Below are positions 17,807 to 27,384 of a DNA stretch of 64,000 nucleotides, piece after piece. The stretch spans positions 4,228,001 through 4,292,000 of the forward strand of contig NZ_CP109487.1 of assembly GCF_036227605.1 (NCBI RefSeq). Reading direction: 5' to 3'. Position numbers and translations under genes: made by a program. Under the pieces are notes generated by a model. The model ran no database searches. It saw only the letters and a program-made list of their open reading frames with translations, and was not told where the DNA came from. Numbering within the stretch: the first letter of the stretch is position 1; each line of letters starts with the position of its first letter. This stretch comes from Streptomyces sp. NBC_01439. Lineage in GTDB: Bacteria; Actinomycetota; Actinomycetes; Streptomycetales; Streptomycetaceae.

Positions 17807-19021
17807 CTACTTGTTGGCGTCGGCCGCCTTGACCAGCGCGTCCTTGGTGACGGCGCCGACGTAGACCTTGCCGTCGTCCGTGATCAGGGCGTTGACCAGG
17901 CGGGTCGACAGGACACGGCCCTCACCGAACTTCCCGGTGGCCTTCTCCCCGAGGGAGTCGAGGAACTGCTTGGCCTCCTTCGGGGCGTTCTTGTCGTTCT
18001 CCAGGTCCTTCAGGCTCCGGTTCACGCCCGAGTCGATCCGGGCGATGGTCGACCAACCCTCGCCGAGCACCTTCACGTCGCCCTTGCCGCCCGCGCCGCC
18101 GGCCAGATCACCGAGGCCGGGGATGGACTCCAGCGCCTTGCGGTGCTCGTCCGCGCCGCCCTTGCCCGCCCCGTCCACGCCCTCGGTCACCTTGGCGCCC
18201 TTGGGGGCGGCGAAGGAGAAGGTGTCCGCGGCCGGCTTGGCGAAGTCGACCTTGGTGAAGCCGGCGTCCACGATCGGCTTGCCGCCCTGGGCGGACAGCA
18301 GCTGCACGCGCAGCGGCACGCCGTTCTTGGCGTCCACCGCGATCTGGACCGAGCCGACCGTGGAGCCGCTCTGCTTGGGCTTCAGCACCAGCTGGTAGGC
18401 GTCCCGGCCGGCCACCTGCGCGGTGTCGCCCACGCTGACGTCCGTGGTGGGGCCGGCGGACTTCAGGATCTCCTCGGCCAGCTTCTGCGGCGAGGCGGCC
18501 AGCCGATCGGCGGTCTTGTGCTCCTTGCCGCCGTCCTTGCCCTTGCCCTGGCCGGCCTCGGCGTTCTTCTCGTGGAAGACCTCGTTCGACTTGGAGTCGT
18601 AGCCCCACACGTCGTCACCGTTGTGGATGAGGCTGTACTCGTCCTTGCCGTCGAGGAAGGTCAGCCGCTGGCGGTCCGGGCCGTCGGCCGCGACGCGCAG
18701 GGTGTGGCTGCCGTTCGCCAGCTGGGCGACCTTGTCCTCCGGGTTGGCGGAGCCGCCCGCGATGCCGCCGCCGCCGAGCAGCCCGCTCGCGATCTTCGGC
18801 AGCCCCAGGTCGGTGGTGATCCGGGCGGTGCCGGACAGCTGCTGCACGTCCGAGGCCGCGACCTTCTCGATGAGCTGCTGCGCCGTCACCTTCGGCAGGT
18901 CGGGCCCGCCGGCGTTGGCGAAGGCCGGGACCATCGCAACGGTCGCCGCGGCCACGCCCGCCACCGCTACCGGTACGGCGTACCGGGCGGCCTTGCGGGA
19001 AGTCTTGGTGTTCGGTGCCAT
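17807..19021 (-). CDS. Secreted LolA/RseB-like protein of unknown role
   Basis: 404 residues with an N-terminal signal sequence or anchor (AARYAVPVAVAGVAAATVAM near residues 12-31). The body, with ADGPDRQRLTFLDGKDEYS and AGRDAYQLVLKPKQ, looks like the lipoprotein-carrier/anti-sigma-binding fold (LolA, RseB, DUF2092) that Gram-positives use for extracytoplasmic lipid or lipoprotein sensing. Repetitive Gly/Lys/Ala segments interrupt it. A C-terminal ~70-residue segment (RVLSTRLVNALITDDGKVYVGAV) looks like a separate small domain. No adjacent sigma or anti-sigma gene explains its partner. Confidence 0.75.
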   Translation of the reverse strand: MAPNTKTSRKAARYAVPVAVAGVAAATVAMVPAFANAGGPDLPKVTAQQLIEKVAASDVQQLSGTARITTDLGLPKIASGLLGGGGIAGGSANPEDKVAQLANGSHTLRVAADGPDRQRLTFLDGKDEYSLIHNGDDVWGYDSKSNEVFHEKNAEAGQGKGKDGGKEHKTADRLAASPQKLAEEILKSAGPTTDVSVGDTAQVAGRDAYQLVLKPKQSGSTVGSVQIAVDAKNGVPLRVQLLSAQGGKPIVDAGFTKVDFAKPAADTFSFAAPKGAKVTEGVDGAGKGGADEHRKALESIPGLGDLAGGAGGKGDVKVLGEGWSTIARIDSGVNRSLKDLENDKNAPKEAKQFLDSLGEKATGKFGEGRVLSTRLVNALITDDGKVYVGAVTKDALVKAADANK

Positions 19022-19177
19022 GTCAGTGCCCTGCCCTCTGTGTCGACTGCGGTGACCACCATGTCGCCGCGCTCACCCGATCTGGTGGGGTTTGATGACT
19101 CCATCTGACCAAATCTGCGGCCGTGGGGCGTCAGTCCCCGGACGCAACTCCGTGTACGCCCGTGGGATGACATGGAA

Positions 19178-19225
19178 AGGGCCCTCCTCCCCCGACCCGT
19201 AGGGGTCACCGGGGCGGAAGGGCCC
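19178..19225 (-). terminator. Hairpin terminator after the polyprenyl synthase gene
   Basis: Outer stem AGGGCCC-TCC / GGA-AGGGCCC with an inner GACCC-GTAG-GGGTC hairpin, 20-65 bases beyond the stop at 19244. Confidence 0.6.
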
Positions 19226-19243
19226 GTTCCGCACTCGTGGCCG

Positions 19244-20254
19244 TTACCCGGCGCGGTGCACCACCGCGTCGCAGAGCTCTTCGAGCGCCGACTTGGCGAA
19301 GCACTCCGGCAGCGGCGCCAGCATGGCCCGCGCGTCCTCCGCGTACTGGATGGTGTCGCGGCGGGCCCGCTCCAGGGCGGGGTGCGCCCGCAGCCGGGTG
19401 AGCACCTCGGCGTGGCGGGCGTCGTCCGTCAGGTCGCCGTCCAGGAGTCGTACGAGCTCCAGGTCGGCCGGGTCGCCGCCCTGGGCCGCCATCTCGCGCA
19501 GCCGCAGCACGGGCAGCGTCGGAATGCCCTCGCGCAGGTCGGTGCCCGGGGTCTTGCCGGACTCGTGCGCGTCGGAGGCAATGTCGAGAACGTCGTCGGC
19601 GAGCTGGAAGGCGGTGCCGAGCCGCTCGCCGTACTGGGTCAGGATGTCGACGACCGACTCGTCGGCGCCGGACATGAGCGCGCCGAAGCGGCCGGAGACC
19701 GCGATCAGCGAGCCGGTCTTGCCGGCGATGACGTCGAGGTAGTGGGCGACGGGGTCGCGGCCGTCGCGCGGACCGGCCGTCTCCAGGATCTGGCCCGTCA
19801 CCAGCCGTTCGAAGGCCTCTGCTTGGATGCGCACGGCTTCCGGCCCGAGGTCGGCCAGGATGTGCGAGGCGCGGGCGAACAGGAAGTCACCCGTGAGGAC
19901 CGCCACCGAGTTGCCCCAGCGGGCGTTGGCGCTCTCCACCCCGCGGCGGACGTCCGCCTCGTCCATGACGTCGTCGTGGTAGAGCGTCGCGAGGTGCGTG
20001 AGCTCGACCACGACGGCGGACGGCACGATGCCGGGCGCGTAGGGATCACCGAAACGGGACGCGAGCATCACCAGCAGCGGCCGGAAGCGCTTGCCTCCGG
20101 CCCGGACCAGGTGTTGTGCGGCCTCGGTGATGAAGGGGACTTCGCTCTTGGTGGCTTCCAGCAGACCCGCCTCGACGGCGGCCAGTCCGGCCTGGACATC
20201 GGTCTCCAGAGCCTGGTCCCGCACGCTCAGTCCGAACGGCCCGACGACGGTCAC
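19244..20254 (-). CDS. Long-chain polyprenyl diphosphate synthase (probable menaquinone side chain)
   Basis: 336-residue trans-isoprenyl diphosphate synthase. The first Asp-rich motif is DDVMD at residues 94-98, followed by RRG; the second is DDVLD at 220-224, preceded by GTAFQLAD. RAGGKRFRPLL near 51-61 binds the allylic/IPP substrates. Small residues upstream of the first motif favour a long (heptaprenyl or longer) product. Two complex I operons and a menaquinone-reductase-like gene are in the same window, so supply of the menaquinone tail is the likely role; chain length is inferred. The start GTG at 20254 has AGGAG seven to eleven bases upstream. Confidence 0.9.
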   Translation of the reverse strand: MTVVGPFGLSVRDQALETDVQAGLAAVEAGLLEATKSEVPFITEAAQHLVRAGGKRFRPLLVMLASRFGDPYAPGIVPSAVVVELTHLATLYHDDVMDEADVRRGVESANARWGNSVAVLTGDFLFARASHILADLGPEAVRIQAEAFERLVTGQILETAGPRDGRDPVAHYLDVIAGKTGSLIAVSGRFGALMSGADESVVDILTQYGERLGTAFQLADDVLDIASDAHESGKTPGTDLREGIPTLPVLRLREMAAQGGDPADLELVRLLDGDLTDDARHAEVLTRLRAHPALERARRDTIQYAEDARAMLAPLPECFAKSALEELCDAVVHRAG

Positions 20255-20713
20255 GAGGGGTACTCCTGTCTGCTGACGATCACGCTGACGATCACATGGA
20301 TTGTCGATGTGTCGCTGCCATCACTCAAGCCAGCGTATCGGGTCTGTTTTCGATCACCGAGAGCGCCTTCCCGGCCACCACCCGCGCACTGTCCAATGAG
20401 CACCGGTATGTTCGGAATGAGCCGAAACACCGGAGAAATAGTTTTGCCTAGAACTGCGACCGATGTGGACGGGCCCGCCGGTCCGGAGGCCGACCGGCCG
20501 CCACCTCCGTCTCGGCGGTCTACGGGACCATGCTCCACCTCGTCTGCGTCGCCGGCGGACGGCTCGCCGAGCCCCGGCCGAACGGGGCCGGCACGGCGTC
20601 CACGGCCAAGTGGCGGAGCCCTCCACCGCGGCCGGGTCCGAGGGTCAGAGGGGCCGGTGGACCGAGGTGAACCTCCGGGGCGAACGTCCGAGGCGATTGG
20701 CGGCTGAGACCAG
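20255..20713 (+). other. Intergenic region, divergent promoters
   Basis: About 460 bases between the polyprenyl synthase (minus) and the CocE-type hydrolase (plus). The part at 20255-20460 is less GC-rich and should contain both promoters; an imperfect palindrome TTCGG-n6-CCGAA lies at 20411-20426. The frames across 20460-20713 are GC-rich and overlap on several strands; I see no credible gene in them. Confidence 0.6.
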
Positions 20714-22717
20714 ATGATCATCCGTACCGACTTCCCGTACGGCACCACCCACGAGGATGTCCGGATCCCACTGCCCGACGGTGTCGAGCTGTACGCGCGG
20801 ATCTGGCGCCCGGTGACGGACGAGCCGGTTCCGGCCCTGCTGGAGTACCTCCCGTACCGGCTCACCGACTGGACCGCTCCGCGCGACCGGCAGCGCCACC
20901 CCTGGTACGCGGGGCACGGCTACGCCTCCGTACGGGTGGACGTGCGCGGGCACGGCTGTAGCGGGGGCGTGCCGGGAGACGAGTACGACGCCCGTGAGCT
21001 GGCCGACGGTGTGGCGGTGGTGGAGTGGCTGGCGGCGCAGCCGTGGTGCACGGGGTCAGTGGGGATGTTCGGGATCTCGTGGGGCGGGTTCAACTCCCTC
21101 CAGATCGCGGCACTGGCCCCCGAGCCGCTGAAGGCGGTCGTCACCGTCTGCTCGACGGACGACCGGTACGACAACGACGTGCACTACATGGGCGGCTCGG
21201 TGCTCGCCGTGGACATGCACGCGTGGGCGGCGACCATGCTGGCCTTCGCCTCCCGGCCGCCGGACCCGCAGTTCGTCGGCGACGACTGGCGCCGGCAGTG
21301 GCTGGAGCGGTTGGAGGCGGTGGAACCGCTCGTCCACACCTGGCTCTCCCACCAGACGCGCGACGCCTACTGGCGCCACGGCAGCGTCTGCGAGGACTAC
21401 CCGGCCATCGGAGCGGCCGTGCTCGCGGTCGGCGGCTGGCACGACCCGTACCGGGACACCGTGCTGAGGCTGGTCGAACACCTGCCGCCCGCCCGCGTGC
21501 GGGGCCTGATCGGCCCCTGGTCGCACCAGTACCCGGACCGCGGCCTGCCGCCGGGACCGGCCATCGGCTTCCTGCAGGAGACCCTGCGCTGGTGGGACCA
21601 CTGGCTGAAGGGCGCGGACAACGGGGTGATGGAGGAACCGCTGCTGCGCAGCTGGATCAGCGACTCGCACCCGCCGGCGACGGTGTACAAGGAGCTCCCG
21701 GGCCGCTGGGTCGGCGAGAGGTCCTGGCCGTCGGCGTCCGTCATCCCCGTCCCGTACGTGTTCCAGGGCGCGCCGGTGGCGGTGGCCTCCCCGCAGCACA
21801 CCGGGCTGGACGCGGGCCGGTTCTTCCCCTTCGGCAACGACGCCGACCTGCCGCCGGACCAGCGGGAGGAGGACGCGAAGTCGGCCTGCTTCGAGTTCCC
21901 GGTGGGGCGCGAGGAGCCGGTGGAGATCCTGGGGCGGCCGTCGGTCACCCTGCGGCTGCGGCTCGACGTGCCGTACGGGCAGGTGGTCGCCCGGCTCTGC
22001 GACGTGGCCCCGGACGGCTCCTCGACGCTGGTCACGCGGGGCGCGCTGAACCTCTCGGCCCGCCGGGGCCGCGACCGGGCGCTGCCCTGGCCGGTGGGCG
22101 CGTACGAGGACGTCGCCTTCGAGCTGAACGGCATCGGCCACGCCTTCGCGCCGGGGCACCGGATCCGGCTCGCCGTGTCCTCCGCGTACTGGCCGTGGAT
22201 CTGGCCGCGGGCCGGGTCCGAGGTCGGCTGGACCCTGGACCCGGCGGGCAGCGCGCTGACCCTGCCGGTGCGGGCGGGCTCCGCGGCGGACGGCGGGATC
22301 GTCTTCGAGGCCCCGGAGCAGGCGGAGCCGCTGGGCGTGGTCTTCCCGGCGACGCTGGACGAACCGCGCCCGGAACGGCTGGTCGTACGGGACGTCGCGC
22401 GCGGGACGTGGCGGCTGGAGGTGGACCCGCGGTACGGGGGCACCCGGGTGTACCCGGACGGCCTGGAGTACGGCGAGGACGCGGAGGAGGTGTACGAGAT
22501 CCAGGACGCGGACGCGCTGTCGGCGCGGGCGCGGTCGCGGTGGCGGATCCGGCTCCACCGGCCGGAACTGGGCTGGGACGCGAGGGTGGAGACCCGGTCG
22601 GAGATCTCCTGTGACGAGGGCGGCTTCGTGACGTCGAACGAGGTGGTGTGCCGGGAGGGGGACGAGGTGGTCTTCCACCGGACGTGGGAGCGCCGGCTAC
22701 CGCGCACGGCGGGCTGA
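20714..22717 (+). CDS. CocE/NonD-family alpha/beta hydrolase (X-Pro dipeptidyl-peptidase S15 type)
   Basis: 667 residues, no signal peptide. The N-terminal alpha/beta hydrolase domain has the oxyanion Tyr region EYLPYR (residues 44-49), the nucleophile elbow GISWGG with Ser122, the acid in GGWHDPYRD and the base in GPWSHQYPD. The C-terminal half is the jelly-roll CocE C domain (RLRLDVPYGQVVARLCDV; HRIRLAVSSAYWPWIWP). Family members hydrolyse esters or X-Pro peptides, with acyl specificity that cannot be read from sequence. Cytoplasmic, monocistronic, convergent with the HAD gene. Confidence 0.9.
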   Translation: MIIRTDFPYGTTHEDVRIPLPDGVELYARIWRPVTDEPVPALLEYLPYRLTDWTAPRDRQRHPWYAGHGYASVRVDVRGHGCSGGVPGDEYDARELADGVAVVEWLAAQPWCTGSVGMFGISWGGFNSLQIAALAPEPLKAVVTVCSTDDRYDNDVHYMGGSVLAVDMHAWAATMLAFASRPPDPQFVGDDWRRQWLERLEAVEPLVHTWLSHQTRDAYWRHGSVCEDYPAIGAAVLAVGGWHDPYRDTVLRLVEHLPPARVRGLIGPWSHQYPDRGLPPGPAIGFLQETLRWWDHWLKGADNGVMEEPLLRSWISDSHPPATVYKELPGRWVGERSWPSASVIPVPYVFQGAPVAVASPQHTGLDAGRFFPFGNDADLPPDQREEDAKSACFEFPVGREEPVEILGRPSVTLRLRLDVPYGQVVARLCDVAPDGSSTLVTRGALNLSARRGRDRALPWPVGAYEDVAFELNGIGHAFAPGHRIRLAVSSAYWPWIWPRAGSEVGWTLDPAGSALTLPVRAGSAADGGIVFEAPEQAEPLGVVFPATLDEPRPERLVVRDVARGTWRLEVDPRYGGTRVYPDGLEYGEDAEEVYEIQDADALSARARSRWRIRLHRPELGWDARVETRSEISCDEGGFVTSNEVVCREGDEVVFHRTWERRLPRTAG

Positions 22718-22761
22718 GCGGCTGGAGCCGCCCCGACGGGCGGCGCCCCCGGAAGCGGCGG

Positions 22762-23580
22762 TCAGCCGAAGAGCCGTTCCAGGACCACCGCGATGCCGTC
22801 GTCCTCGTTCGAGAGGGTGATCTCGTCGGCGACGGCCACGAGCTCGCGGTGCGCGTTCGCCATCGCCACCCCGTGGGCCGCCCACGCGAACATCGGGATG
22901 TCGTTCGGCATGTCCCCGAAGGCGATCGTCCGGGACGGGGAGACGCCAAGGACGTCCGCCGCCCGTGCGAGCCCGCTGGCCTTGTCGATGCCCGGCGGCT
23001 GGAGTTCCACCGTGTGCTCGCCCGCCATCGTGACGTTCACCAGGTGGCCGACCACCGACCGCGCCACCCGTGTCAGCTCGTCGTCGTCCAGCTCCGGGTG
23101 CTGGAGCAGCACCTTGTTGATCGGCGCCGACCACAGGTCGCAGCGCCGCGGGACGCGGACCGTCGGCAGGTGGGGGTGCCACATCCGGTAGCCCGGCCCT
23201 ATCAGCATCTCCGCGTCCAGGCCCTCCTGGTTGACCGCCGCGTAGACCTCGCCGACCTCCGCCTCGATCTTGCCGAGGGCCACCTCGGCCAGCTCCCGGT
23301 CCATGGACACGGAGCGCAGCAGGCATCCGCGCGCCGCGTCGTACACCTGCGCGCCCTGCCCGCACACCGCGAGCCCCGTGTAGCCGAGCCGGTCCAGGAC
23401 GTGTCGGACCTGGGGGACGGGGCGTCCGGTGACGATGATGTGTTGGGCGCCGGCCGCGCAAGCCGTCGCGAGCGCCTCGTACGAGCGGGCGGAGACGGTG
23501 TCCCCGGCTTGCAGCAGAGTCCCGTCCAGGTCTGTGGCGATCAAGGCATAGGGAAGGGCCGGAGGAAGGGCGGAAGTCAC
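22762..23580 (-). CDS. HAD-superfamily (Cof-type) phosphatase
   Basis: 272 residues from GTG 23580. Motif I is ATDLDGTLL, with nucleophile Asp17; motif II lies in HIIVTGRP; motif III Lys in GIDKASGL; motif IV is AFGDMPNDIPMF. The large C2B cap between motifs II and III is typical of Cof phosphatases acting on sugar phosphates, flavin or pyridoxal phosphates. A longer in-frame TTG start at 23610 exists but the GTG fits the family better. It is convergent with the hydrolase gene, separated by 44 bases. Confidence 0.87.
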   Translation of the reverse strand: MTSALPPALPYALIATDLDGTLLQAGDTVSARSYEALATACAAGAQHIIVTGRPVPQVRHVLDRLGYTGLAVCGQGAQVYDAARGCLLRSVSMDRELAEVALGKIEAEVGEVYAAVNQEGLDAEMLIGPGYRMWHPHLPTVRVPRRCDLWSAPINKVLLQHPELDDDELTRVARSVVGHLVNVTMAGEHTVELQPPGIDKASGLARAADVLGVSPSRTIAFGDMPNDIPMFAWAAHGVAMANAHRELVAVADEITLSNEDDGIAVVLERLFG

Positions 23581-23919
23581 GGCGCCTAGGATACGGACCC
23601 CTTTGGACAAGTCCTACAAATAGAGCAGGAATCCGGCCTCCCCCACGTCCCATCCGTCACTTTGATGCGCTCCCGAGTCGAGCGGGGCAGGGGCAGGGCA
23701 GGGAAGTACACAACCCCGACCGTAGGGCTCTCGATCGGCCTCACGCACCAAAAGATCAGATATGACCGGAACTGTGGATACCTGACCACAGGCGTCGTCC
23801 AGAGGTGTGTTTCATCTCCGCCCGGGCACCCGCGCTTTCCTGCGGGATCCTGAGTAGCGTGTCCCGCACCGTGTCTACCGGGACACCCCCGGACCGCGTC
23901 GAAAGCGAGGCAGTACCCC
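23581..23919 (+). other. Intergenic region upstream of fumarylacetoacetase
   Basis: About 340 bases holding divergent promoters for the HAD gene and fumarylacetoacetase. An interrupted palindrome CTGTGG-n8-CCACAG at 23772-23791 could be an operator for the latter. No gene is supported. Confidence 0.55.
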
Positions 23920-25143
23920 ATGCCCCAGCAGAGCCCCCTCGATGTCCCCGAGGGCGACCCGTTCGGGCCGCACAACCTCCCCTACGGCGTCTTCTCGACC
24001 GCCGCGGACGACCGGCGACGGGTCGGCGTGCGCATCGGCGGATTCGTCCTCGACGCGGGGGCGGCCGCGACCTCGCTCGGCTCCCCGTTCGCCGACCTGC
24101 TCGGACGGACCTCCCTCAACCCGCTGCTCGCCGCCGGCCACACGGCGTGGCGCGACGTGCGCCGCGCGCTGACCGCCTGGGTGACCGACCCCGGCCACCG
24201 CCCCACCGTCGAGCCGCACCTGGTGCCGCTCGACGAGGTCACCCTGCACCTTCCGTACGAGGTCGCCGACTACGTCGACTTCTACGCGAGCGAGCACCAC
24301 GCCACCAACGTCGGGAAGATGTTCCGCCCGGACGGCGACGCGCTGACGCCCAACTGGAAGCACCTGCCCATCGGCTACCACGGCCGCTCCGGCACGATCG
24401 TGGTCTCCGGCACCGACGTCGTGCGCCCGAGCGGCCAGCGCAAGGCGCCCACCGACCCGGCGCCCGTCTTCGGCCCGTCCGTCAAGCTCGACATCGAGGC
24501 CGAGGTCGGCTTCGTCGTCGGTACCCCGTCCGAGATGGGCCGCCCGGTGGCGCTGGGCGACTTCGAGGAGCACGTCTTCGGGCTGTTCCTGCTCAACGAC
24601 TGGTCGGCGCGCGACATCCAGGCCTGGGAGTACGTGCCGCTCGGCCCGTTCCTCGGCAAGTCCTTCGCCACGTCCGTCTCCGCCTGGGTCACCCCGCTGG
24701 AGGCCCTCGACACGGCACGCGTCGCCCCGCCCGCCCGGGACTTCCCGCTCCAGCCCTACCTGGACGACGCCGACCTCGACCGCCCCGGCGGCTTCGACCT
24801 GCGCATCACCGTCTCCATCAACGGGCAGGAAGTGGCGCAGCCGCCCTTCGCCACCATGTACTGGACGGCCGCCCAGCAGCTCGCCCACATGACCGTCAAC
24901 GGCGCCTCCCTGCGCACCGGCGACGTCTTCGGCTCCGGCACCGTCAGCGGCCCCGAGGTCGGCCAGCGCGGCTCGCTGCTGGAGCTCACCTGGAACGGCC
25001 GCGACGCCATCGAGCTCACCGACGGCAAGCGCACCTTCCTGGAGGACGGGGACACCGTCACCCTCACCGCCTGGGCCCCCGGCCCGGACGGCACGCGCGT
25101 CGGCCTCGGCGAGGTCACCGGCCGCATCGTGGGCGCCCGCTAG
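23920..25143 (+). CDS. fahA: Fumarylacetoacetase
   Basis: 407 residues, close to the family's usual ~420. N-terminal FAH domain (LPYGVFS) followed by the catalytic domain: DYVDFYASEHHATNVG near residue 111 contains the metal Asp and catalytic His, and YHGRSGTIVVSGTDVVRPSG near 148, EAEVGFVV near 192 and NDWSARDIQAWEYVPLGP near 227 are strongly conserved. It cleaves fumarylacetoacetate to fumarate and acetoacetate, the last step of tyrosine and homogentisate catabolism. No other pathway gene is adjacent. The stop codon lies in the loop of a hairpin (25129-25155). Confidence 0.96.
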   Translation: MPQQSPLDVPEGDPFGPHNLPYGVFSTAADDRRRVGVRIGGFVLDAGAAATSLGSPFADLLGRTSLNPLLAAGHTAWRDVRRALTAWVTDPGHRPTVEPHLVPLDEVTLHLPYEVADYVDFYASEHHATNVGKMFRPDGDALTPNWKHLPIGYHGRSGTIVVSGTDVVRPSGQRKAPTDPAPVFGPSVKLDIEAEVGFVVGTPSEMGRPVALGDFEEHVFGLFLLNDWSARDIQAWEYVPLGPFLGKSFATSVSAWVTPLEALDTARVAPPARDFPLQPYLDDADLDRPGGFDLRITVSINGQEVAQPPFATMYWTAAQQLAHMTVNGASLRTGDVFGSGTVSGPEVGQRGSLLELTWNGRDAIELTDGKRTFLEDGDTVTLTAWAPGPDGTRVGLGEVTGRIVGAR

Positions 25144-25155
25144 TCGGGCGCCCAC
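25129..25155 (+). terminator. Hairpin enclosing the fumarylacetoacetase stop codon
   Basis: GTGGGCGCCCG pairs with CGGGCGCCCAC (11-bp arms); the TAG stop is in the 5-base loop. A second GC hairpin follows around 25168-25200. Confidence 0.6.
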
Positions 25156-25324
25156 GGCGCACACGGCCGGCGGGGTGGCGGATCTTCTCGCCGCCCCGCC
25201 GAGCCTGCTGGCCCTCACGCGGTGTCAGGCAGCGTTGCCGGCCCCCCGTTTGGGGGTCCGCGGCGTGCAGGGCCCGCGGGGCACCGGGATGGTGGACGAA
25301 AGCCCGTCGACGGCAGGAGTCCCC

Positions 25325-25942
25325 ATGTCCCCCCGTGTCCGTGTACGCAAGACCGCCCTCGTGATCACCGCCGCCGTGTCGCTGGGTCTGACCGCCGTGG
25401 TCCCGGCGCACGGAGTGGAGGGACCCGCACCCGATCCGCGGAACGAGCAGGCCGTGCGGGACATGGCGACGGCGATCGCGGCGACGGCCAAGTACGCGGA
25501 CGAGCGGGAAGCCCTCAAGGACGGGTACGTCCCCCACGGCCAGGAGTGCATGACCAACCCGTTCGGGGTGGGTGCCATGAACTACCACTACGTCAAGCAG
25601 GCCAACTGGGGTTCGAAGGACCCGGCCAGGCCGACCGCGCTCCTCTACAGCAGGGACAAGGACCGCAACGGCCGTCGCCGGCTGGAGACCGTGGAGTGGA
25701 TGTCCACCGACCGGGACCAGGACCTGAAGACCGCCGACGACCGGCCGAGCATGTTCGGGCTGCCCTTCGACGGCCCGATGCCGGGCCACTGGAAGGGCAT
25801 GCCCAAGCACTACGACCTCCACATGTGGGCGTACAAGAAGAACCCGGCGGGCCGCTTCCACAACTGGAACCCGGCGCTGACCTGCCCGTTCAAGGCCCCC
25901 GTCCCGGGCAAGCCGGCCGACGCCCACGCGCACGGCCACTAG
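25325..25942 (+). CDS. Secreted protein of unknown function
   Basis: 205 residues with a Sec signal peptide (VRVRKTALVITAAVSLGLTA, cleavage near HGVEG). The mature protein has conserved-looking blocks: a single Cys in GQECMTNPFGVGAMNYHY, aromatic/acidic segments, and a His-rich end (HYDLHMWAYKKNP, AHAHGH) that could bind metal. I do not recognise the family with confidence. Start ATG 25325 has AGGAG nearby; ATG 25289 is in frame but weaker. Its TAG stop coincides with the CTAG target duplication of the IS701 element, so the insertion left the coding sequence intact. Confidence 0.8.
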   Translation: MSPRVRVRKTALVITAAVSLGLTAVVPAHGVEGPAPDPRNEQAVRDMATAIAATAKYADEREALKDGYVPHGQECMTNPFGVGAMNYHYVKQANWGSKDPARPTALLYSRDKDRNGRRRLETVEWMSTDRDQDLKTADDRPSMFGLPFDGPMPGHWKGMPKHYDLHMWAYKKNPAGRFHNWNPALTCPFKAPVPGKPADAHAHGH

Positions 25943-27384
25943 TAGGGCTTGGTCAGGTTGGGGTTGGTGTGGGTATGCCGCGGTGGCAGGTGGGGCATGC
26001 GCCGGTCCATGTCGCGAGGAGGGTTTGTAGCTCGCGGACGACTTGGTAGAGGCTCAGGCCGGCGCCATGTCTTTTGGGGCTCTGGCCAGTCGTTGCAGGG
26101 TGCAGAAGGCGTGGGCGACGGATACGAGGGTGACGTGGTGGTGCCATCCGTTCCAGGTGCGTCCCTCGAAGTGGGCAAGTCCCAGGGCCTGTTTCATCTC
26201 GCGGTAGTCGTGCTCGATGCGCCAGCGGAGCTTGGCCAGGCGGACCAGGGTGGTCAGCGGGGTGTCGGCGGGCAGGTCGGAGAGCCAGAACTGAACGGGT
26301 TCGCCCTGGTCGGCCGGCCACTCGGCCAGCAGCCAGCATGCGGGCAGTTCCGGGCCCTCGACCGTGTGGCGGACCTCGCGACCGGCAGGCCGGATCCGCA
26401 AGGCCACGAACCGCGAGTACATCCGCTTGAAGCCGCTGCGGCCGGTGCCGGGCCGGGAGCCCTCACGCCATTGCACTGGCTTCGCCGTCTTCCGGCCGGC
26501 CGCGATGACCAGCTGTTTCACCGACTGCGGCTTGTCCGGGTACTTCGCCACGGGTGGCCGTCCGTTCCCGGAGTAGGGCTCGGTCACCGGCACGGCTTCG
26601 CCGGGCTGGGCCGAGAGGGTGGTGGAGATCCCCACCATGTAGTTGAGGCCGCGGGCCTGCAGGCCGTGCCGGAATGCCGCCGCGTCTCCGTATCCGGCGT
26701 CCGCGACGGCCAGCGGCACCTCGATGCCCCACGAGCGGGTCTCATCCAGCATGTCCAGGGCCAGCTGCCATTTCTCCACATGCCCGGTGTCGTCGGGAAT
26801 GCCGCAGGCGGTGCGGCGGGCGACCTTGGCCGGGTCCGCCTTCGGCGAGGCGGGGTCCCAGGCCTCGGGCTGGAACAGCCGCCAGTTGACCGCCACCGAG
26901 GCGTGGTCCGAGGCCAGGTGCAGGGAGACGCCCACCTGGCAGTTGGTGACCTTGCCCGCAGTGCCGGTGTACTGCCGCGAGACACACGCCGAGGCATTGC
27001 CGTCCTTGAGGAAGCCGGTGTCATCGAAGATCAGCACGGTGGGCCGGATCGCCTTCTCCATGCTCCAGGCCAGCCGGGCCCGCACATGCGCGGGGTCCCA
27101 CGGGCTGGTGGTGATGAAGTGGGCCAGGGCCTGACGGTTCCCGTCCTCGCCCAGCCGGGCGGCCATCGGCTCGACCGACTTGCGCTGCCCGTCCGTGAGC
27201 AGGCCCCGCAGGTAAACCCGCCCCCACCGACGCTGATCCTTACGCGCGAACGGCTCGAAAACCTCCGCCGCGAAGTCCTCCAACTCGCCACGTACAGCTG
27301 CAATTTCCTCCGGCGTCACACGTCTTGAACGACTCACCGAGCCCTTAGGACACGCAACACCAGCCCCAACCTGACCAAGCCCTA
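25943..27384 (-). mobile_element. IS701-family insertion sequence, complete
   Basis: 1,442 bp. The terminal inverted repeats start TAGGGCTTGGTCAGGTTGGG and match at 27 of the first 28 positions by eye. Both ends are flanked by CTAG (25939-25942 and 27385-27388), a 4-bp target duplication agreeing with the YTAR preference I recall for this family. It contains one transposase gene. Near-perfect ends and duplication suggest a recent insertion. Confidence 0.93.
26054..27337 (-). CDS. IS701-family DDE transposase
   Basis: 427 residues from GTG 27337. The DDE residues can be placed in LIFDDTGFLKDG, VADAGYGD and a C-terminal EHDYREMKQALGLAHFEGR, which also carries the YREMK signature of IS4-like enzymes. 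The open frame extends upstream beyond the right end of the element, but the GTG inside the terminal repeat region, after AAGGG, is the sensible start. Intact, so the element may be mobile. Confidence 0.92.
   Translation of the reverse strand: MSRSRRVTPEEIAAVRGELEDFAAEVFEPFARKDQRRWGRVYLRGLLTDGQRKSVEPMAARLGEDGNRQALAHFITTSPWDPAHVRARLAWSMEKAIRPTVLIFDDTGFLKDGNASACVSRQYTGTAGKVTNCQVGVSLHLASDHASVAVNWRLFQPEAWDPASPKADPAKVARRTACGIPDDTGHVEKWQLALDMLDETRSWGIEVPLAVADAGYGDAAAFRHGLQARGLNYMVGISTTLSAQPGEAVPVTEPYSGNGRPPVAKYPDKPQSVKQLVIAAGRKTAKPVQWREGSRPGTGRSGFKRMYSRFVALRIRPAGREVRHTVEGPELPACWLLAEWPADQGEPVQFWLSDLPADTPLTTLVRLAKLRWRIEHDYREMKQALGLAHFEGRTWNGWHHHVTLVSVAHAFCTLQRLARAPKDMAPA

Noticed and set aside
20463..20717. 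Possible small genes between the polyprenyl synthase and the CocE hydrolase
   Set aside because: Several overlapping frames on both strands, none with a ribosome binding site or recognisable sequence.
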